From Hemileia vastatrix (lineage: Eukaryota; Basidiomycota; Pucciniomycetes; Pucciniales; Zaghouaniaceae), in contig JASXTE010000016.1 of NCBI GenBank assembly GCA_030280995.1, positions 18,047,501 through 18,111,500 of the forward strand: 64,000 bases of DNA, in the 5' to 3' direction. The notes beneath the pieces were generated by a model. That model worked only from the letters and a program-made list of their open reading frames with translations. It made no database searches and was not told where the DNA came from. Each line of letters starts with the position of its first letter. Position 1 is the stretch's first letter. Both the position numbers and the translations under genes were made by a program. Shown here one piece after another: positions 10,566 through 23,505 of the stretch.

Positions 10566-11343
10566 ATTTTTTTTTTACAAAGTTTTCTTGATAGAATGCA
10601 TTAAAGCCAATAATAAATCCTCAGCACACACTCCTCACTAAGATTTGAAACATTTTATTGCAACATTTTTGATTTTTTGTATGTTTTGTTAAATTAATTT
10701 TTTTTATTTCTTTTTGGTGATAATTTTGTATGTGATGACTTCTTAAAGGACTTGATTCTAGATGAGTTTTTTTGCAAAAATTTGAAAAACTCATACATTT
10801 TCTCTTCTTTACATTCAAATCATTAAATCTACTTTTCTAAATACAGCTAAGTCAAAGAAACTCTACATCTGTTTTTAAAAAAATGGCAATGTCCTCCCCT
10901 GAATTTTTTTGAAGAAAGGGGTGGGTATCACCAGAATTTTTCCAAGTCATCAATTTCACATGTCAGATTTGAAAATTTTGAAAAACCTTCCCCTGCATTT
11001 AATTGAATTTAGGGGTGAAAATCACTAAAATTTAATATAGTTCCATAAATTAATAAATAAAATATATCAAATTTACTAGTTTTAAATAATGACAATTCAT
11101 CAAGACAAAATGTGGATAAAATCTAGAAACTAAGTTTGGGACTTTCAACAGGTATAGGCAAGATGAACCCCATGAAACAAATTAATGTTTTTATTATTCT
11201 CATTTATACAACAAAAAGTCATTGCCCCATTACTTCAGTTTAGTAAATTGAAGTATCAGATTTAATTATTAAAAATTTATGACAGAATAAAAAATATTTG
11301 ATGACTTTACTAATCCCCATACTTTTTAGATCTACTTAAAGTT
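10566..11343. other. Convergent intergenic region, copy 1
   Basis: This stretch lies between the 3' ends of the Myb/SANT-associated and TET-like relics. Near 10890-11040 it holds about two inverted, degraded units of the minisatellite seen at 62325-62745 (phrases GGGGTGGGTATCACCAGAAT and TTTCACATGTCAGATTTGAA). No gene is visible. Confidence 0.6.
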
Positions 11344-12510
11344 TTTTCAATTTACTCCTTTACCTTCTTTTTTTACCTTTTTGAATTGTTGAATTAGTTT
11401 TTGACAAATTTGGAAGGAGCAGCTGAAATGAGTAAAGTCATGATAAGATTCCAAATCAGAGGGAGATTTTGTTGTTTGGTGATTATACTTTGAAGAGTTC
11501 CAAATGTTTTTGATTATTCCAGTTCCCAATCCAAAATCAATCATACAGTTGTGATCTAGAAAGTATAACTCATGACCTTTTAATTTATCTGGCGAAAGAA
11601 TAGGTTGTCCAGTTATTGGATTTATATATCAGAAAATTCCAAAAGTAAGATAATTGGCGTCATTTGTATCAATATGAATCTTATTGTGGAATCCTGAATG
11701 AGTAATAATAACATTTGAAAATAAAAGATGTTGGTTGCTAATTTCTACCCATTCAGAGTCACACCAATTTGGTATTCCAACTTTGGTAGCAAGTTGTGAT
11801 TCTTTTCAAAAAATTTATTGCAGAATTTTCTAAGGCAAAGAGCAATAAAAGTATTGAAAGAAGATAAAGTGTCCCATAAGCAAAAATTGACATCTTTTTC
11901 AGCTTTAGATAAATTTTTAAGTAAAGAATAGATGCCTATGGAAATAAAATTAGTGACATATTTTTTAGAAATAAACATATATTATCAGACATACCAAGAG
12001 AAAAATAGCCTTTAACAAATCCTGGTCTCCCACCAAATCCAACTATAATACCACACAAAAAATTTGTATTCCTTATTGGTAAGCAACCCAAAGCCATTTC
12101 ATACATTTTAGTTATGAGATAGTATAGTTAATTAAAGGGTTCATCTTTTGAGCCATTAAAAGAATTATTTTCATAAATAAATTGAGGTTTAAAAGACTTA
12201 CTGATAACTGCTTTAATTTTATTGTCTCCTGATTTGGTTAAATATATTAAATCTTCTGGTAACTCATTTGGATAAGAATTTTTTGATCCACCCTAGTTTT
12301 ATAGCACTCAATATATGATATATGGCCAAATAAACAATCCAAATAAATTTTCTTTTTAAAATTTCTTTTATTCTGCTTACTTCAAACATCATTATTTTTT
12401 ATGATTATTTTGGATGATGATTAAAATTAAGTAGAGTTTGAAAAATATGAAAAATATGATAAAGAGGATGATAATAGAGAGATAAGAGGTGATTCTGAAA
12501 AAATAGACAT
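11344..12510 (-). pseudogene. TET/JBP-like 2OG-Fe(II) dioxygenase, copy 1
   Basis: It starts at ATG 12510 with a Ser-rich MSIFSESPLISLLSSSL, then a region with ALGCLPIRNTNFLCGIIVGF. A 59-nt intron (11994-11936, GTATGT...CCATAG) is followed by GIYSLLKNLSKAEKDVNF and FCLWDTLSSF. After a frame break comes HNKIHIDTNDANYLTFGIF, whose HID (11676-11668) fits the HxD iron ligands. INPITGQPI and CMIDFGLGTGIIKNIWNSS follow, then DFTHFSCSFQICQKLIQQF with the distal His (11430-11428). The layout matches the Tet-like 2OG-Fe(II) oxygenase family expanded in basidiomycetes. Stops and frameshifts make it a relic. In a live form it would oxidise 5-methylcytosine or a related base (family inference). Confidence 0.75.
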
Positions 12511-12758
12511 TTTTTTCTCTGAAATAAAAAATTTGTGTCAAAAACAAAAAAAAAACTCACAAAATTTAGTTTTATTATTTAACCATATGAATTTTATTGA
12601 TAAAATTAATCCAAATAATTGTTTTTGGAAAAGATAAAAATTACTAAAACTGTCCTTGAAAAAAATGAAACAAAATAAAATAAAATAAAACAAAAACAAA
12701 CATCAGTAAAATTATTTACCAAAAAATAAATTTTAAAGTTATTTGGTGTTAGATATAC
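12511..12758. other. Upstream flank of TET-like copy 1
   Basis: AT-rich DNA upstream (minus-strand sense) of the dioxygenase start, with poly-A/T runs and a TTTCAG acceptor-like site just before the ATG. It ends at the target site of the solo LTR (TATAC). Confidence 0.5.
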
Positions 12759-13893
12759 TGTCGGTCAGTCGTCTAGAAGAGGTAAGAAAAATAGGAGAAA
12801 AAGGAGGAGAGAAGGAGGAGGACAAGGGAAAATAAAGAAATAAACCAAAAATATATATTTAATTTATTTAAGAGGGAAAAAACGGGGAGCAACTTTGAGA
12901 GGTGACAAAAACTTAGATTTTATTAACAATAATATTATTAAATGTAAGGGTTCTGCGCGGCAAACACTTTTAATTACTATCAGACTTAAAGCAACCTTTA
13001 ATTTGTTATATAGAATTTTAATTAGATTTGTATTACTAATAAAAAAAATATAAACGTAATAAAATGGTTATTTAATTTGTTGAGTGTGTAATAAGTAATG
13101 AGGCTACAGGGGATTATCCAAGGCCCTTTTATAGGCAATGGGTCCTCTGAAGCGCTACTATCTTTGTAAATACAATGATTAGAATTGAATAAAACAAATA
13201 TATCAAAAGAGTAAATGAAACATAACAATATAGAGAAAATCATGAAACAATTAATTAAAACCCAATTAAGAAACCAATTTTCCCGTCATTAATTCCCAAA
13301 TCAGTAAGTGAAAATAGTGAATAACTAAACAAGATTGGAACATAGGAACTATGAGAAAAATAATTCCAAACAGATGGTACAGTCTGATTAAAGGACATTT
13401 TAAGTGAAACAAAAAATAATTTGACGCAACAAAACATGTAATTAATCTCAATTTAGTCTAAATTAATTTATTTGTTTTTTCTAACACAATTAAGGGTCAA
13501 AAGAAGCGTCATTAATTATTGTTTAGTATCATATGAGAGGTATTATTTAATATATAAATTTAAGTAATTAATTTAAATATATTATAAGTCAATTTTACAC
13601 TTATAATTATAATATATGTTTTTCAATTAATTAAATATAAATTTATAATTATTAAATACATAAAAATGCGCCATTATTTGTAGAATATATTATATTATGT
13701 TCAATTCAACTGTATATAAAAATATATATAACCAATAAATTTAATGTAACACTTGTATATAATAAAATACTTATATAATTTCATTATGCAATAAAATATT
13801 AAGTTATATTCATTAAATACAATTCTTACCCACTCTTTAAGGTTTTATAAGTTATATATCATTTACTGGACTCCTGGAATAGCCTGGCTGACA
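12759..13893 (-). repeat. Solo LTR, 1135 bp, with TATAC target duplication
   Basis: It begins TGTCGGTCAGTC and ends AGCCTGGCTGACA, a TG...CA terminus with inverted ends. TATAC lies immediately on both sides (12754-12758 and 13894-13898). No internal coding sequence is present, so recombination between two LTRs removed the body. A TATA element on the minus strand (13133-13123) and similarity to the LTRs at 15388-16640 and 56553-57484 place it in the B1-type family. Confidence 0.93.
13123..13133 (-). promoter_or_regulatory. TATA box of the solo LTR
   Basis: The minus strand reads TATAAAAGGGC inside a block conserved among the B1-type LTRs. Its direction agrees with minus-strand transcription of B1. 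Confidence 0.55.
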
Positions 13894-15387
13894 TATACCG
13901 ACCAAAGTCCAGGAAAAAAAATGATAAAAATAAATTATAATCAAAAATTTAAACCAAAAAAAAATGCATCAGAAAAATAATCCCTCCAAAAAAAAAAAAA
14001 ATCAAAATTATAAACACACAAAATTTATTTTTGAATCAGCTTGAACCAAAAAAAAATTTTTTTTAAATATTCTGTTAAAAAACAAATACAAATAATAAAA
14101 TAATCACCACACAATATTTGGGGGGGACTTGCTAGCAAGTCCTAAACTTGAAGTCAGATGGAAATAAGATGGAAATCAGACTGTAGTAATACTGAACTTT
14201 CACTTGAAGTATCACACAAACAATAATGGATCTATATTGAAAACATAGTGAAAGTGTGAGGATAACTGAATTGAAGCCAGAAAGAATCATTCCATGAGTC
14301 TACTCAATACACAGTATTTTTTGAAGAAGCTTATTTAAATAATACTTTATTAATTTAAGTTGATCAAAGAAAATCTATCAAAAATATCACAATTCTTAAA
14401 TACAATAATTTTATTAAAACTTTCAGATTACATATAAAAAAAATCAGTGACTTTTTCTATTACCTATAACTGTTTTTGCAGATTTGGAAAACAGTAATTT
14501 TATTATTAACACAATATAAACTGAATTTCTCCTTGATGTATTTTTTGAATTTCAAGATTTAGAAATAGTATATTTCAATCTATTGAATTTTCCTTAAAAA
14601 AATAGAATCAACAGAAAACCTAAATTATTTGTATAGATTACAATTAAAAACATGGAAAACCAAAATTTAAAGTATGGTAATTATTTTTGAAGCTTTTTGA
14701 CTAAATGAAGAACTTTCACAACTTATTTAAACTAATTAATTTTAAATGAAAAATAGTTGATTTTTTATCTTAGAATTAGCATATATCTTTAGGCTTTAGA
14801 CTCCAATGCATTTTGGGGGCATAGAAAATGCAAGAAAAGGGAAAAAAATCCCCAAAATATTTTTCTCTTTTTAAAATTCTACCAATTCCTAAGCTACTAA
14901 GACAATATATATATTATATCATGGGTAAATGAAATATTTATCTAGATTTTAGAATATCTTTTTTCATGATTTCATAAATATTTTATTTGGCATACTTTCA
15001 GTTGGTGAAGTGATCTAGAGAGCTCAAAAAAAATACCACTCAGTGAATTCCTTTCATAAAAAATACAGATAAAATGTGCCTAAATTAATGTAAATAATTT
15101 TTAAGTAAATAGAGGAATATGTTTTAAAAAGTTTAGCTGAATAGTATAGTGCACTATAATTCTGATATTTGAGATAAATATACTGTTCATCTAAAGGTTT
15201 TCCATGTAAGAAGAGCTGCACAAGATCAAATTTCAGGATTTTAAAAAATGCAAATACTCTACCAAAGAGGTAGAACTGATATTATTCATCATTCCATAAT
15301 TTTATTTGTAGAAAGACATCTATATAAAATTTTTTTTGTAAGAAAGATACAATAGATAACTTAAACTATGACAATATAAATTGCTAC
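13894..15387. other. Old AT-rich flank without genes
   Basis: This is the continuation of the sequence into which the solo LTR inserted, ending at the B1 insertion site (left flank GCTAC, 15383-15387). No ORF or domain is recognisable. The only notable element is a perfect 18-bp palindrome, GGACTTGCTAGCAAGTCC, at 14125-14142. Confidence 0.6.
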
Positions 15388-16640
15388 TGTCAGCCAGATC
15401 ATCTAGAAGGAAGGAAAGAAGAGGTTAGAAGGGAAAGAAGAAGAGGATAAAAAAGAAAAGAATATGGCAAGAAAGAATTATGGGGCAATGAAGAGACTAA
15501 TTTGATAGACAAAGAAAATGACAAGGGGTGAACTGGTTATAATAGTAAGTATCTTTTTTTTTCTCTCTTCCCAACTATCAACAAACTGACTATTAAAAAT
15601 CTTAAAACAACATTAGTAATTTTATTCAATATTTAAGGGAACTGACGCACCACAAAAAATAATAAAATATAATGTAATGTTTAAAATAAAATGAGTTAAC
15701 AAGTGATGGGGCTACAGGGGAATATCCAAAGCCTTTTTATAGGCAAGGGATCCTCTGAAGCGCCACAAATGAGTAATTACAAAATAGTAATAAGTTAAAA
15801 CAAGAATATAAAAGAATATAACTAAAACATAGATATTGAGAGAAGAACATGAAACAACTAATTAAACCCATGACTAAGAGACCAATTTTCCCACCATAGT
15901 TTCCCAAACTAGTTAATTAAAATAATGAGTAATTAAATAAGTATGAAACATAATAGCTGTGAGTAAAATAATTCAAAACAGGTTTTACAATGTTTTGTCA
16001 AGGGTTTTAATTGAAACAAATAGAATATTTTGACACAACAGTTTTTGTAATTAATTTAATTCAATTTTAAAGGAAAATTAATCATTTGTTATAACTATTT
16101 TAGTAACTTAATAAATAATTCAGCTGGAACAAGTAATTAATTTAATAATATTTTTAATTAAAAGTGATTATTTTAATATTATTATCTTAAATAAGTAGTT
16201 TAATTTATTTAAAAATTTTCTGTCATAATTAAGGGTAAAAAAAGCGCCCAATATTATTGTTTAATAAGATATGTAAAGCTTTATTTAATATATAAATTTA
16301 ATTAATTAATTTAATTACATTATAAGTTAATTTTACACTTATAATCATAATATATGTTTATAATTAATTAATTATAAATTTATTTATATTAAATAAATGA
16401 AAATTTGCCTTAATTTTTAGAATATGAAATATATCATGCTTAATTTAAATGTATAAATAAATTATATAACAATAAAATTAATATAACCCTTATTTTATAT
16501 ATATTTAATAAGATACTTATATAATTTTATTATAAAATAAAATATTAATTTATATACATAAAATGCATATTTTTATGCCCTCTTGTGGTTCCAGTAAAAT
16601 ACATAACGTTTACTGGGCTCATGATATAGCCTGGCTGACA
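15388..16640 (-). repeat. Left (3') LTR of B1, 1253 bp
   Basis: TGTCAGCCAGATC at the start and GCCTGGCTGACA at the end form the terminal inverted repeat. Immediately inside, the minus strand reads GAGTGAGGGAG, the polypurine tract shared with B2 and B3 (and nearly with B4). Confidence 0.92.
15731..15741 (-). promoter_or_regulatory. TATA box in the B1 LTR
   Basis: The minus strand reads TATAAAAAGGC. The same string occurs in the right LTR at 23859-23849. It sits in a roughly 50-bp block (GGCTACAGGG ... CTCTGAAGCG) that is the best-preserved part of these LTRs. Confidence 0.55.
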
Positions 16641-16672
16641 CTCCCTCACTCTAAAAAAACAATAAAAAAATG

Positions 16673-18240
16673 TTAAGATTTTTTCTTTTTATACTTTTTT
16701 AAAAGAGTAGGTAGATTTGAAATTTTATTTCCAGGTATCCATGCATCATTTTCAGAAGATTTGTTCTTATATCTCAATAAATATTCAATACCTCTTTCAG
16801 AAGTGATAATTCTATCATTGAGAATTTTATCAATTTCTGCAGTTTCTGTGACTTCCTGAGGGTTTTTCTTAGGTCTTCCCCTTGTTTTAGAAAATAAGTC
16901 ACTGTTGGAAGCATAAGGCTTCAGTAAGAAAATGGGAAAAACAGGATGTTTCCTATCATATGGAGAATACAATACAAATTCTACTGAATTATCTGCAACC
17001 ATTCTTTTAACAACAAATGGTCCCACAAAAGGATCTTTTAATTTGTTTCTTCCTTGTAGATTGAAATGGAAATTATATATCAACACTTCATCACCCTTGT
17101 TAAATGTGTATTCCTTATGGGACTCATCCCATCTTTTCTTTTCATATTCTAATGCCTTATCAATAGAGCTTTGAGCATGTTTTCTGCATAGCTGCTGAAT
17201 TTGCATAACAGATTTTACACCAGGATGTAGTTCCAACTTAGGTAATTTATTATTCAGAATTTGAGCGGGAGTTTTTGGGACATAACCTAACCAAAGCTAA
17301 AAAGGCTTTTTCTCAGTGACAGAATGAACAGTGCTATTATATGCGAATTCAAGACCAGGCAATAGAGTGACCCAGTCATGAGTAAATCTGTCATTGTCTT
17401 TATATTCTAATCCAAAGGAAAAATACCTTCTAATAATATCTTCTAGAGTTTGAATCATTTTTTCAGCCAGACCATCAGTCTGAGGATGGTAAGCTGTAGA
17501 CAATTTTAACTCACAGCCACAAATATCCATCAAAGACATCCAAAATTCAGATGTAAATTTTGGGTCTCTATCAGAGATAATGGCTTTTTGAAATCCAACA
17601 ATTTTAAACATGTAAGACCACCATAAGAAAGCTAATTCTTTTGTGGATACATCTTTGTGGGTGGGAATAGATTTGCACATTTTGGTGATTCTATCCACTA
17701 TTACACAACAAGAGTTATAACTGTCTTTACCTGCTACAGAAGACAAGTAAAAAAATCCATGTTAATTATTTTCCAAGGAGCATTAGGTGCTTCAATATTT
17801 TGCAAAAATCCTGCTCTTTCACCTGTCAATCTTTTAGATTTTTGACAAGAATCACAAGATTCAACATATAATTTAGTGTCTTTAGACATATCAGCCCACC
17901 AAGCAGTGTTTTTAATTCTGATAATGATTTTCCCAAGATCAAAGTTTCCTGTTAATATGTCATCATGACAAAGTTTTAAGATTGTTTCTTTCATGGAAGG
18001 TGGAATAACAATGACATTGGTCAGTTTTCTCCTGTAATAAATATAAACATCTTCAATGAAAAATTTTCCCTTACTCAAAGCACTCTGGTACTTTGGAGGA
18101 AGAGTTTTTATCAATGCTTGAATAGAAGCATTCTTTGAATTATTCAAGATTGTAACCAATTTATTTAAATCAGAATCTTTATCATATGAATCCAGAATTA
18201 ATTGTAACAGTTCTTCTTCCATATCAACTATATATATACC
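16673..18240 (-). pseudogene. B1 integrase with C-terminal chromodomain
   Basis: Reading leftward: the zinc-binding part has an altered second His (LTGNFDLGK) and the intact pair CDSCQKSKRLTG. The core shows MDFFTC, then ISDRDPKFTSEFW (Asp) and YHPQTDGLAEKMIQTLED (Glu). At 17236-16673 come the C-terminal domain and a chromodomain-like end (EIDKILNDRIITSERGIEYL, NDAWIPGNKISNLPTLLKKY). The frame is broken near 17290 and 17740. Chromodomains of this class target integration to heterochromatin marks. Confidence 0.85.
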
Positions 18241-19620
18241 ATGTATATGAACAGTATCACTATCAGGCACATAGGCAGAATTGGAGTCATTATTTGGAAG
18301 ATGAAACCTTGAAAGCATATCAAAATTAGAGTAAAAATTTTCAGCTCTATGGATAATTGTCATTCTTCCTCTGTACTCCTGAACAGCAAGTTGCCAACTA
18401 AACATATGTCTATTTGGTGTCTTTAGGTTCAAGAGGGATTTGACAGCACTACAGTCAGTTACCAATTAAAATATTTAATCATCTGGGTAATATTGAAGCT
18501 TCTCAAGAGCCCAAACAACTTCTAAACCCTCCAGTTGAGTGGCACCATATTTCAATTCACTATTTCTCAAGGTTCTTGAAATATAAAAAATTTCAATCTC
18601 TGAGGATTTATCATTAACAATTTGTTTTTGATGAAGGGCAGCACCCAGTCCAACAAAGCTAGCATCTGTGTATAGGACAAAAGGTTTGTTGAAATCTGGA
18701 AGAGCCAAGATAGGGGCTGTCATTAAACAATTTTTCAATGCTTTAAAAAGCTTTTTGACAGTCATTATTCCAGATAAAGGCAAAATCTTTTCTTGTCAGT
18801 TTGGTAAGAGCTAAGGCTATGACCTGGTAGTTTGTAATATATTGTCTTTAATAGCCGCACATACCCAAAAAACTTTAGATTTCTCTTACAGAAGTTGGTG
18901 CTTTTACATTTTGAATTGCAGAAAATTTATTCTGGTCTACACAAATCTATAAGCCTGACACAACATGGCCAAGGCCTTTTAAGGATTGAAAACCAAACTT
19001 ACACTTTTTCAAGGACAAGTTCATATTAATATCATCCATTTTTTGGAAAACTCTATTTAAGTGAATCATATGTTCATCAAAAGTTTTAGAAAAACTATAA
19101 TGTCATTAATATACACCATGAGCCATCCTTCAATTATCTCCTGATCGAAAGTGTTATCCATTACTTTCTGAAAAACTGAAGGTGCATTTTTAGGGCAAAA
19201 TGGCATCCTAACATACTTATATATTCCCATATGAGTAGCAATAAGCAAGAAATTCTGTGAATTTTTCTCAACAGGTATTTGACAATAACCTTTATTACCA
19301 TCCAGACAACTAATAAATTTTGCACCTTACAAGGTAGCATGTATTGAATTAGTTCTGGGTAAAGGATAAATATCATCAACAGTATAAGTGTTTAATGCTC
19401 TATAATCCCCACATAATCTAGCCTTATCTTTTTTATAAGAAACCAAAACTGGGGAGATAACACAATATTTTGGGGTGACATCCACCTTCTCAATGATATT
19501 CATTTTTGATAAGGTGGAAATATTATCTTCAATATCCTTTCTCTTTGTTGGAGAAGCAGGATATGGTTTTTTCTTAAGACTAGGAGGAATATCATTCAAA
19601 TTACAGTATAAAGTAATTTT
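18241..19620 (-). pseudogene. B1 reverse transcriptase and RNase H
   Basis: RT pieces: PPSLKKKPYPASPTKRKDIE, LCGDYRALNTYTVDDIYPLP and MPFCPKNAPSVFQKVMDNTF, with the active site as YINDIIVF instead of YIDD (about 19120). RNase H: LPFVLYTDASFVGLGAALHQ-like text at 18690-18620 and ATQLEGLEVVWALEKL, then FSWQLAVQEYRGRMTIIHRA. Several stops and shifts separate the pieces. Confidence 0.85.
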
Positions 19621-19640
19621 AATTTCATCTTTAACAACTC

Positions 19641-21275
19641 CTAAGACATGAGAGCCATGAGAAAAGCAATAGGGAAAAGTGTAATTAAGGCTTCTATTGA
19701 ATCTTTTTGATCAACTTTTAATTGATCACCAAATGAAGCTGTTTCAATCTCAGAAAATAATTTATCCATTTCCTCTGTTTGTCTGCCTTTACATTGGATA
19801 AAAGAGTGACAAGATTTTAATAAGGGTGTAGAATGCTTCATAGAAGAAGAAATTTTAAATTTTCTTTTCCCAATCAAGCCCAAGGTAAAACAATTGTTTT
19901 CAGGATCCAACTTAATGCCAAACATGGTTAAAATGTTGTTTCCCATGATAAATCAATTACTTAAATTGTCATTTTTAATCACAACAAATTCACAAATGGC
20001 TCTGACAAAACCACCATTATATTTAAAGAATACAGTGGTTTTGTATTTGACAATGGGACATAACACAGAACCATAAACTTTTCATTTTTCAGATGTTATA
20101 GGTAATAATTTGCATTGATAATCCTTATCCGCAGATGCCAGTGCTTTCTCAGACACTACACTTTCTCCAGCACCAGAGTCAAGAATAACCTCAACATTTT
20201 TTCCATTTATGATAACTGGTGCTCTCAAAGGTGATATAAAAATGGAACTGTCAGTAATATCCCTAATTACTTCAGAATTTTCTACTGAAGACAAGTCAAT
20301 ATCACAATTATCAGACCAATTATCTAAATATTGGATGTCCTTTTCTACAACAAGAACTTCTTGAGAAGACTCATGGTTATAAGAAATATTGCTAATACAG
20401 TCACTGGAGGAATCTTCAAGATCAGCTTGAGTATTTTCAGATTCCTCAGATTGTTCAGCAAGATGAAATTTCTTGTCACAAATATGTCCTTTCTGCCATG
20501 GTTTGTTACATTTAAAACAAGTGTTTGTTGCATATTTCTTTGGTGCAACTGGGAAAGAAGGTTTACCAGTTTTGTCTGGAAGTTTTGTGAAAGGCTTTTG
20601 TTGGTCATTATAAGATTTAACAGGATAATTCCTTGGTTCATATCTATGGTTTAGCAGGACTTCATTACAGATATTAATTAAAAAAGAGTGTTCCCTCACA
20701 TTCTCAGTTCTAGCCACAATTAAATCTTTAAGAGAATTCGGTAATTTATATAGAATTTTATCTCTCCAAATATGATAATCCATCTTTGGATCAATTTCTC
20801 TCAAGATTTTTGTTAATTTCATAAGAAAAAAAATGGGTCTATCAACAGAGGAGGACACATATTTTGCATTTTCATACAGTCTTTGTTGAGCCAACCTGAA
20901 TTTTGAACCACCAAACTGATTCTCAATTAAAGTTTTCCATTCATTCCATGTATAATGGTTGTTATCTAACAAAACAGATTCATACGACATCAAGGCTACA
21001 TTGGAGAAGAAATAAATTAACTTAGAAAACATTTCCTCACCTGGAAATTTATGTGATCTCTTTAAATTATCAATTCTTTGGATAAAGTTTTGCCAATAAG
21101 ATGAAGATTAACCATCAAAGGTAGGATATTGGTCCAGCTTAGGCCAATTTTTATTACTACCAGGATGGTCAATTTTATGGTTTGAACTACTCAAGGTTAT
21201 CAATTCTTTAAGTCTTGAAAGGTGTTCAGATATTTCATTACTCACAGAGGTAGATGGCTCATTGTGAGTACCAAA
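19641..21275 (-). pseudogene. B1 gag capsid, zinc knuckle and protease
   Basis: The block 21032-20082 is a single open frame. It runs through capsid-like text (NQFGGSKFRLAQQRLYENAK), a knuckle CFKCNKPWQKGHICDKK (C-x2-C-x7-H-x-C) and an acidic linker, and ends in a protease with VILDSGAGESVVSEKAL, whose DSG is intact. The protease-RT linker follows at 19946-19641. The knuckle spacing is the WxxxHxC variant common in chromoviruses. Confidence 0.82.
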
Positions 21276-22833
21276 TTATTTTTTATTTGATGCAACAGAT
21301 CTCATAGAAAAATTTTCAGCTGGCATAATTGGTACATTAAAAGGAAGAGTAGAAACACCATGTTCAGCCTGTTTATTTTTATAATTAACAGCAGGTTGAG
21401 GAATATTTCTCAACTCATCACAATGGTCATTATGAACAACTTTTAATGCAGAAATTGTTTTCTCAAGATCAGACAATTTTTTTCTTAAATCACAAATATA
21501 AGATAGTTGATCATTAATCCTAGCGATAGATAGAAGATTTCTGTCCTCTTCTACTGAGCATTTATTACTTAAATTCTGAAATAAATTTTCAATTGTCTCA
21601 CTTCACTACACAGAATCTTATTTTCATTTTTTAAAGAAGTATTTTCATCAAGAAGAGGCTTCAGATCATCAATAACTTTATGTAGATGATTATATTTATC
21701 TGAGAGTGATCTGTTATCAATTTTAATAGACTTTTGCTGAGCAAGGACATTATTAAATGTGTCTTTTAATTTGTAATAAGCTGTGTCCTGAACAGAAGAA
21801 CTCACTTTGCAATGTAAATGTAAATTATTTGATCTATCATTTTCATGTTTTAAAAAATCTTTCAAAAGTTTCTCTTTAATAACACTAAAATCAGGAGAGT
21901 CTCTCAATATTTCCTCAGAAGTTTTTTAAGCAAAACATAAATTTCAGGGGCAAAAGAATCATTCTTTATTGCAAGTGAAGGATTAAATAAAGAAGTAGAG
22001 GTTAAATGTAATGGCTCATCAAAAGAAAATTTACTCAGAACATCATTAGGGCTACTAGTTGCAGGGAGCTGTCTTTTAATAGGTTTAACTGTTCTTTCAC
22101 TATTCTCAATAAGATAACCTGCAGAAGAAGGCTTATTAGAATACACTCCAAGCTTTTTATCAACCAAACTACTCACCATGGAAGAGGAGGAAACTTCCCC
22201 TGGGTTTGAGATTGGATTTGGGCCTTTATTCTCCTGCTTTGTTGGTAAGGATGAGGAGGAGGATGGAAATTGGGTGTTCTGGATGGGCCAGGCTGATGAG
22301 CAGGAGGATGTTGCACAATCTGTGGATAGTGGCTCATAAGATAATCCCATTTCCATTGTTCTACTTCCAGAGTATTTTGGTTTTTCTGGAATGAGGTGGA
22401 AGTTTGAGGGGGCTGAGACTGAGACTGAGATGATGACATGGGAGGAAGTTGAACCTGCTTTTGAGATAGAAGCTCCTGAATCTGTGACCAAAGGGTGTCT
22501 ACTTTTGCCTTGTATTTCATACTTTCTGCTTTCAGCTCCTTTATGTGGCTGGAATAATGGTTGACTTGCTGGTTTAGAGAAATCTTTTTTATTTTTATAG
22601 CTCTTAGAGAATTTTCCTGATTGATCAGAGGTTTGACTTCTCTCTGAATAGTTTGGTGAGGGGGGTTTTCTACCTTGCCTGAAATTTCTACGTCCTGAAG
22701 GGTATGAATGTTGTTTGTCAGCTGAAGATTTTCTGTAAGTTAATTTTGAAGAACCTACAGATTCATTATCAACATCCACTTCAATTTCATCCACATGCAG
22801 GCTAACCATGCTCTCAGTAAGTCTTTTTGGCAT
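21276..22833 (-). pseudogene. B1 N-terminal gag with two overlapping frames
   Basis: A 309-codon frame (22833-21904) is fully open. A second frame over about 22600-22173 encodes a coiled coil (LNQQVNHYSSHIKELKAES) and a tail with EQWKWDYL and PPPHPYQQSRR, ending PLPW-stop. The second frame is the one conserved as ORF1 in B2, B3 and B4; the 309-codon frame is the conserved ORF2. Further coiled-coil gag text follows at 21907-21569 and 21476-21276. No catalytic motif; a structural Gag role is inferred. Confidence 0.7.
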
Positions 22834-23505
22834 GTAAGTGGAAAATAAATTTTATATAATCCCTTTAAACAAATAAATATGTCATATTAGAAGACAAAAT
22901 ATATTTTTATATTAAAATATTATTTTAAAAATAAATACAATTATTTAAATTTAAAGTAGTATTCAATATAATGAAAGAAAATTATATTTGATTTAAATAA
23001 TTATTGGGACTTAAACAATAGAGGTTTAATGTCAATCAACAATAATTATACCAGAGTTTATATGGCAGTTACTGGGACTAAGTACAGAGTACTATTATAG
23101 TCAACAAAAATCAACAAATTAATAATAATAAAAATTAAATTAATAATTCAAATATTAAAATTAAATTTGTGAGATATTCTAGGACTAAGAGGTATTAACA
23201 CTCTATTATAAACAACTAGGAAAAAAATTAAGATTTAAATGATCACTTACACTCAGTGAATCAGCAATTAAGCCACAATCACTGTTATTGAAATAAAAAA
23301 TTTAATCTAAGAGTTGATAGGAGCAAAGGTTGAATTACAGTAGTGATTGTTAAATCAACTACAAAATATATAGACCTTAAATTTTTTTCCCTGGTTCAAT
23401 TCACGGTTGGGGGAAAAGTTTACTTTTTGCGCAAGGTGGTCCGTGCGTTTGTCGTTTTTCCAAAATTTGTTGAGTTGATTGTTGCTATTTGGAAAGGCCC
23501 TTGAT
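22834..23505 (-). other. B1 5' leader
   Basis: Untranslated leader between LTR and gag. About 100 nt from the LTR lies a tRNA B-box-like string (CTGGTTCAATTCACGG, 23391-23406 on the plus strand). Nearer gag are about three degraded copies of the paired GTTGA...AGTCC motif that is repeated in the B2 and B3 leaders. Confidence 0.55.

Noticed and set aside
13022..13451. Hydrophobic minus-strand frames that look like membrane proteins
   Set aside because: They lie wholly within the solo LTR, share no motif with each other and arise from T-rich sequence.
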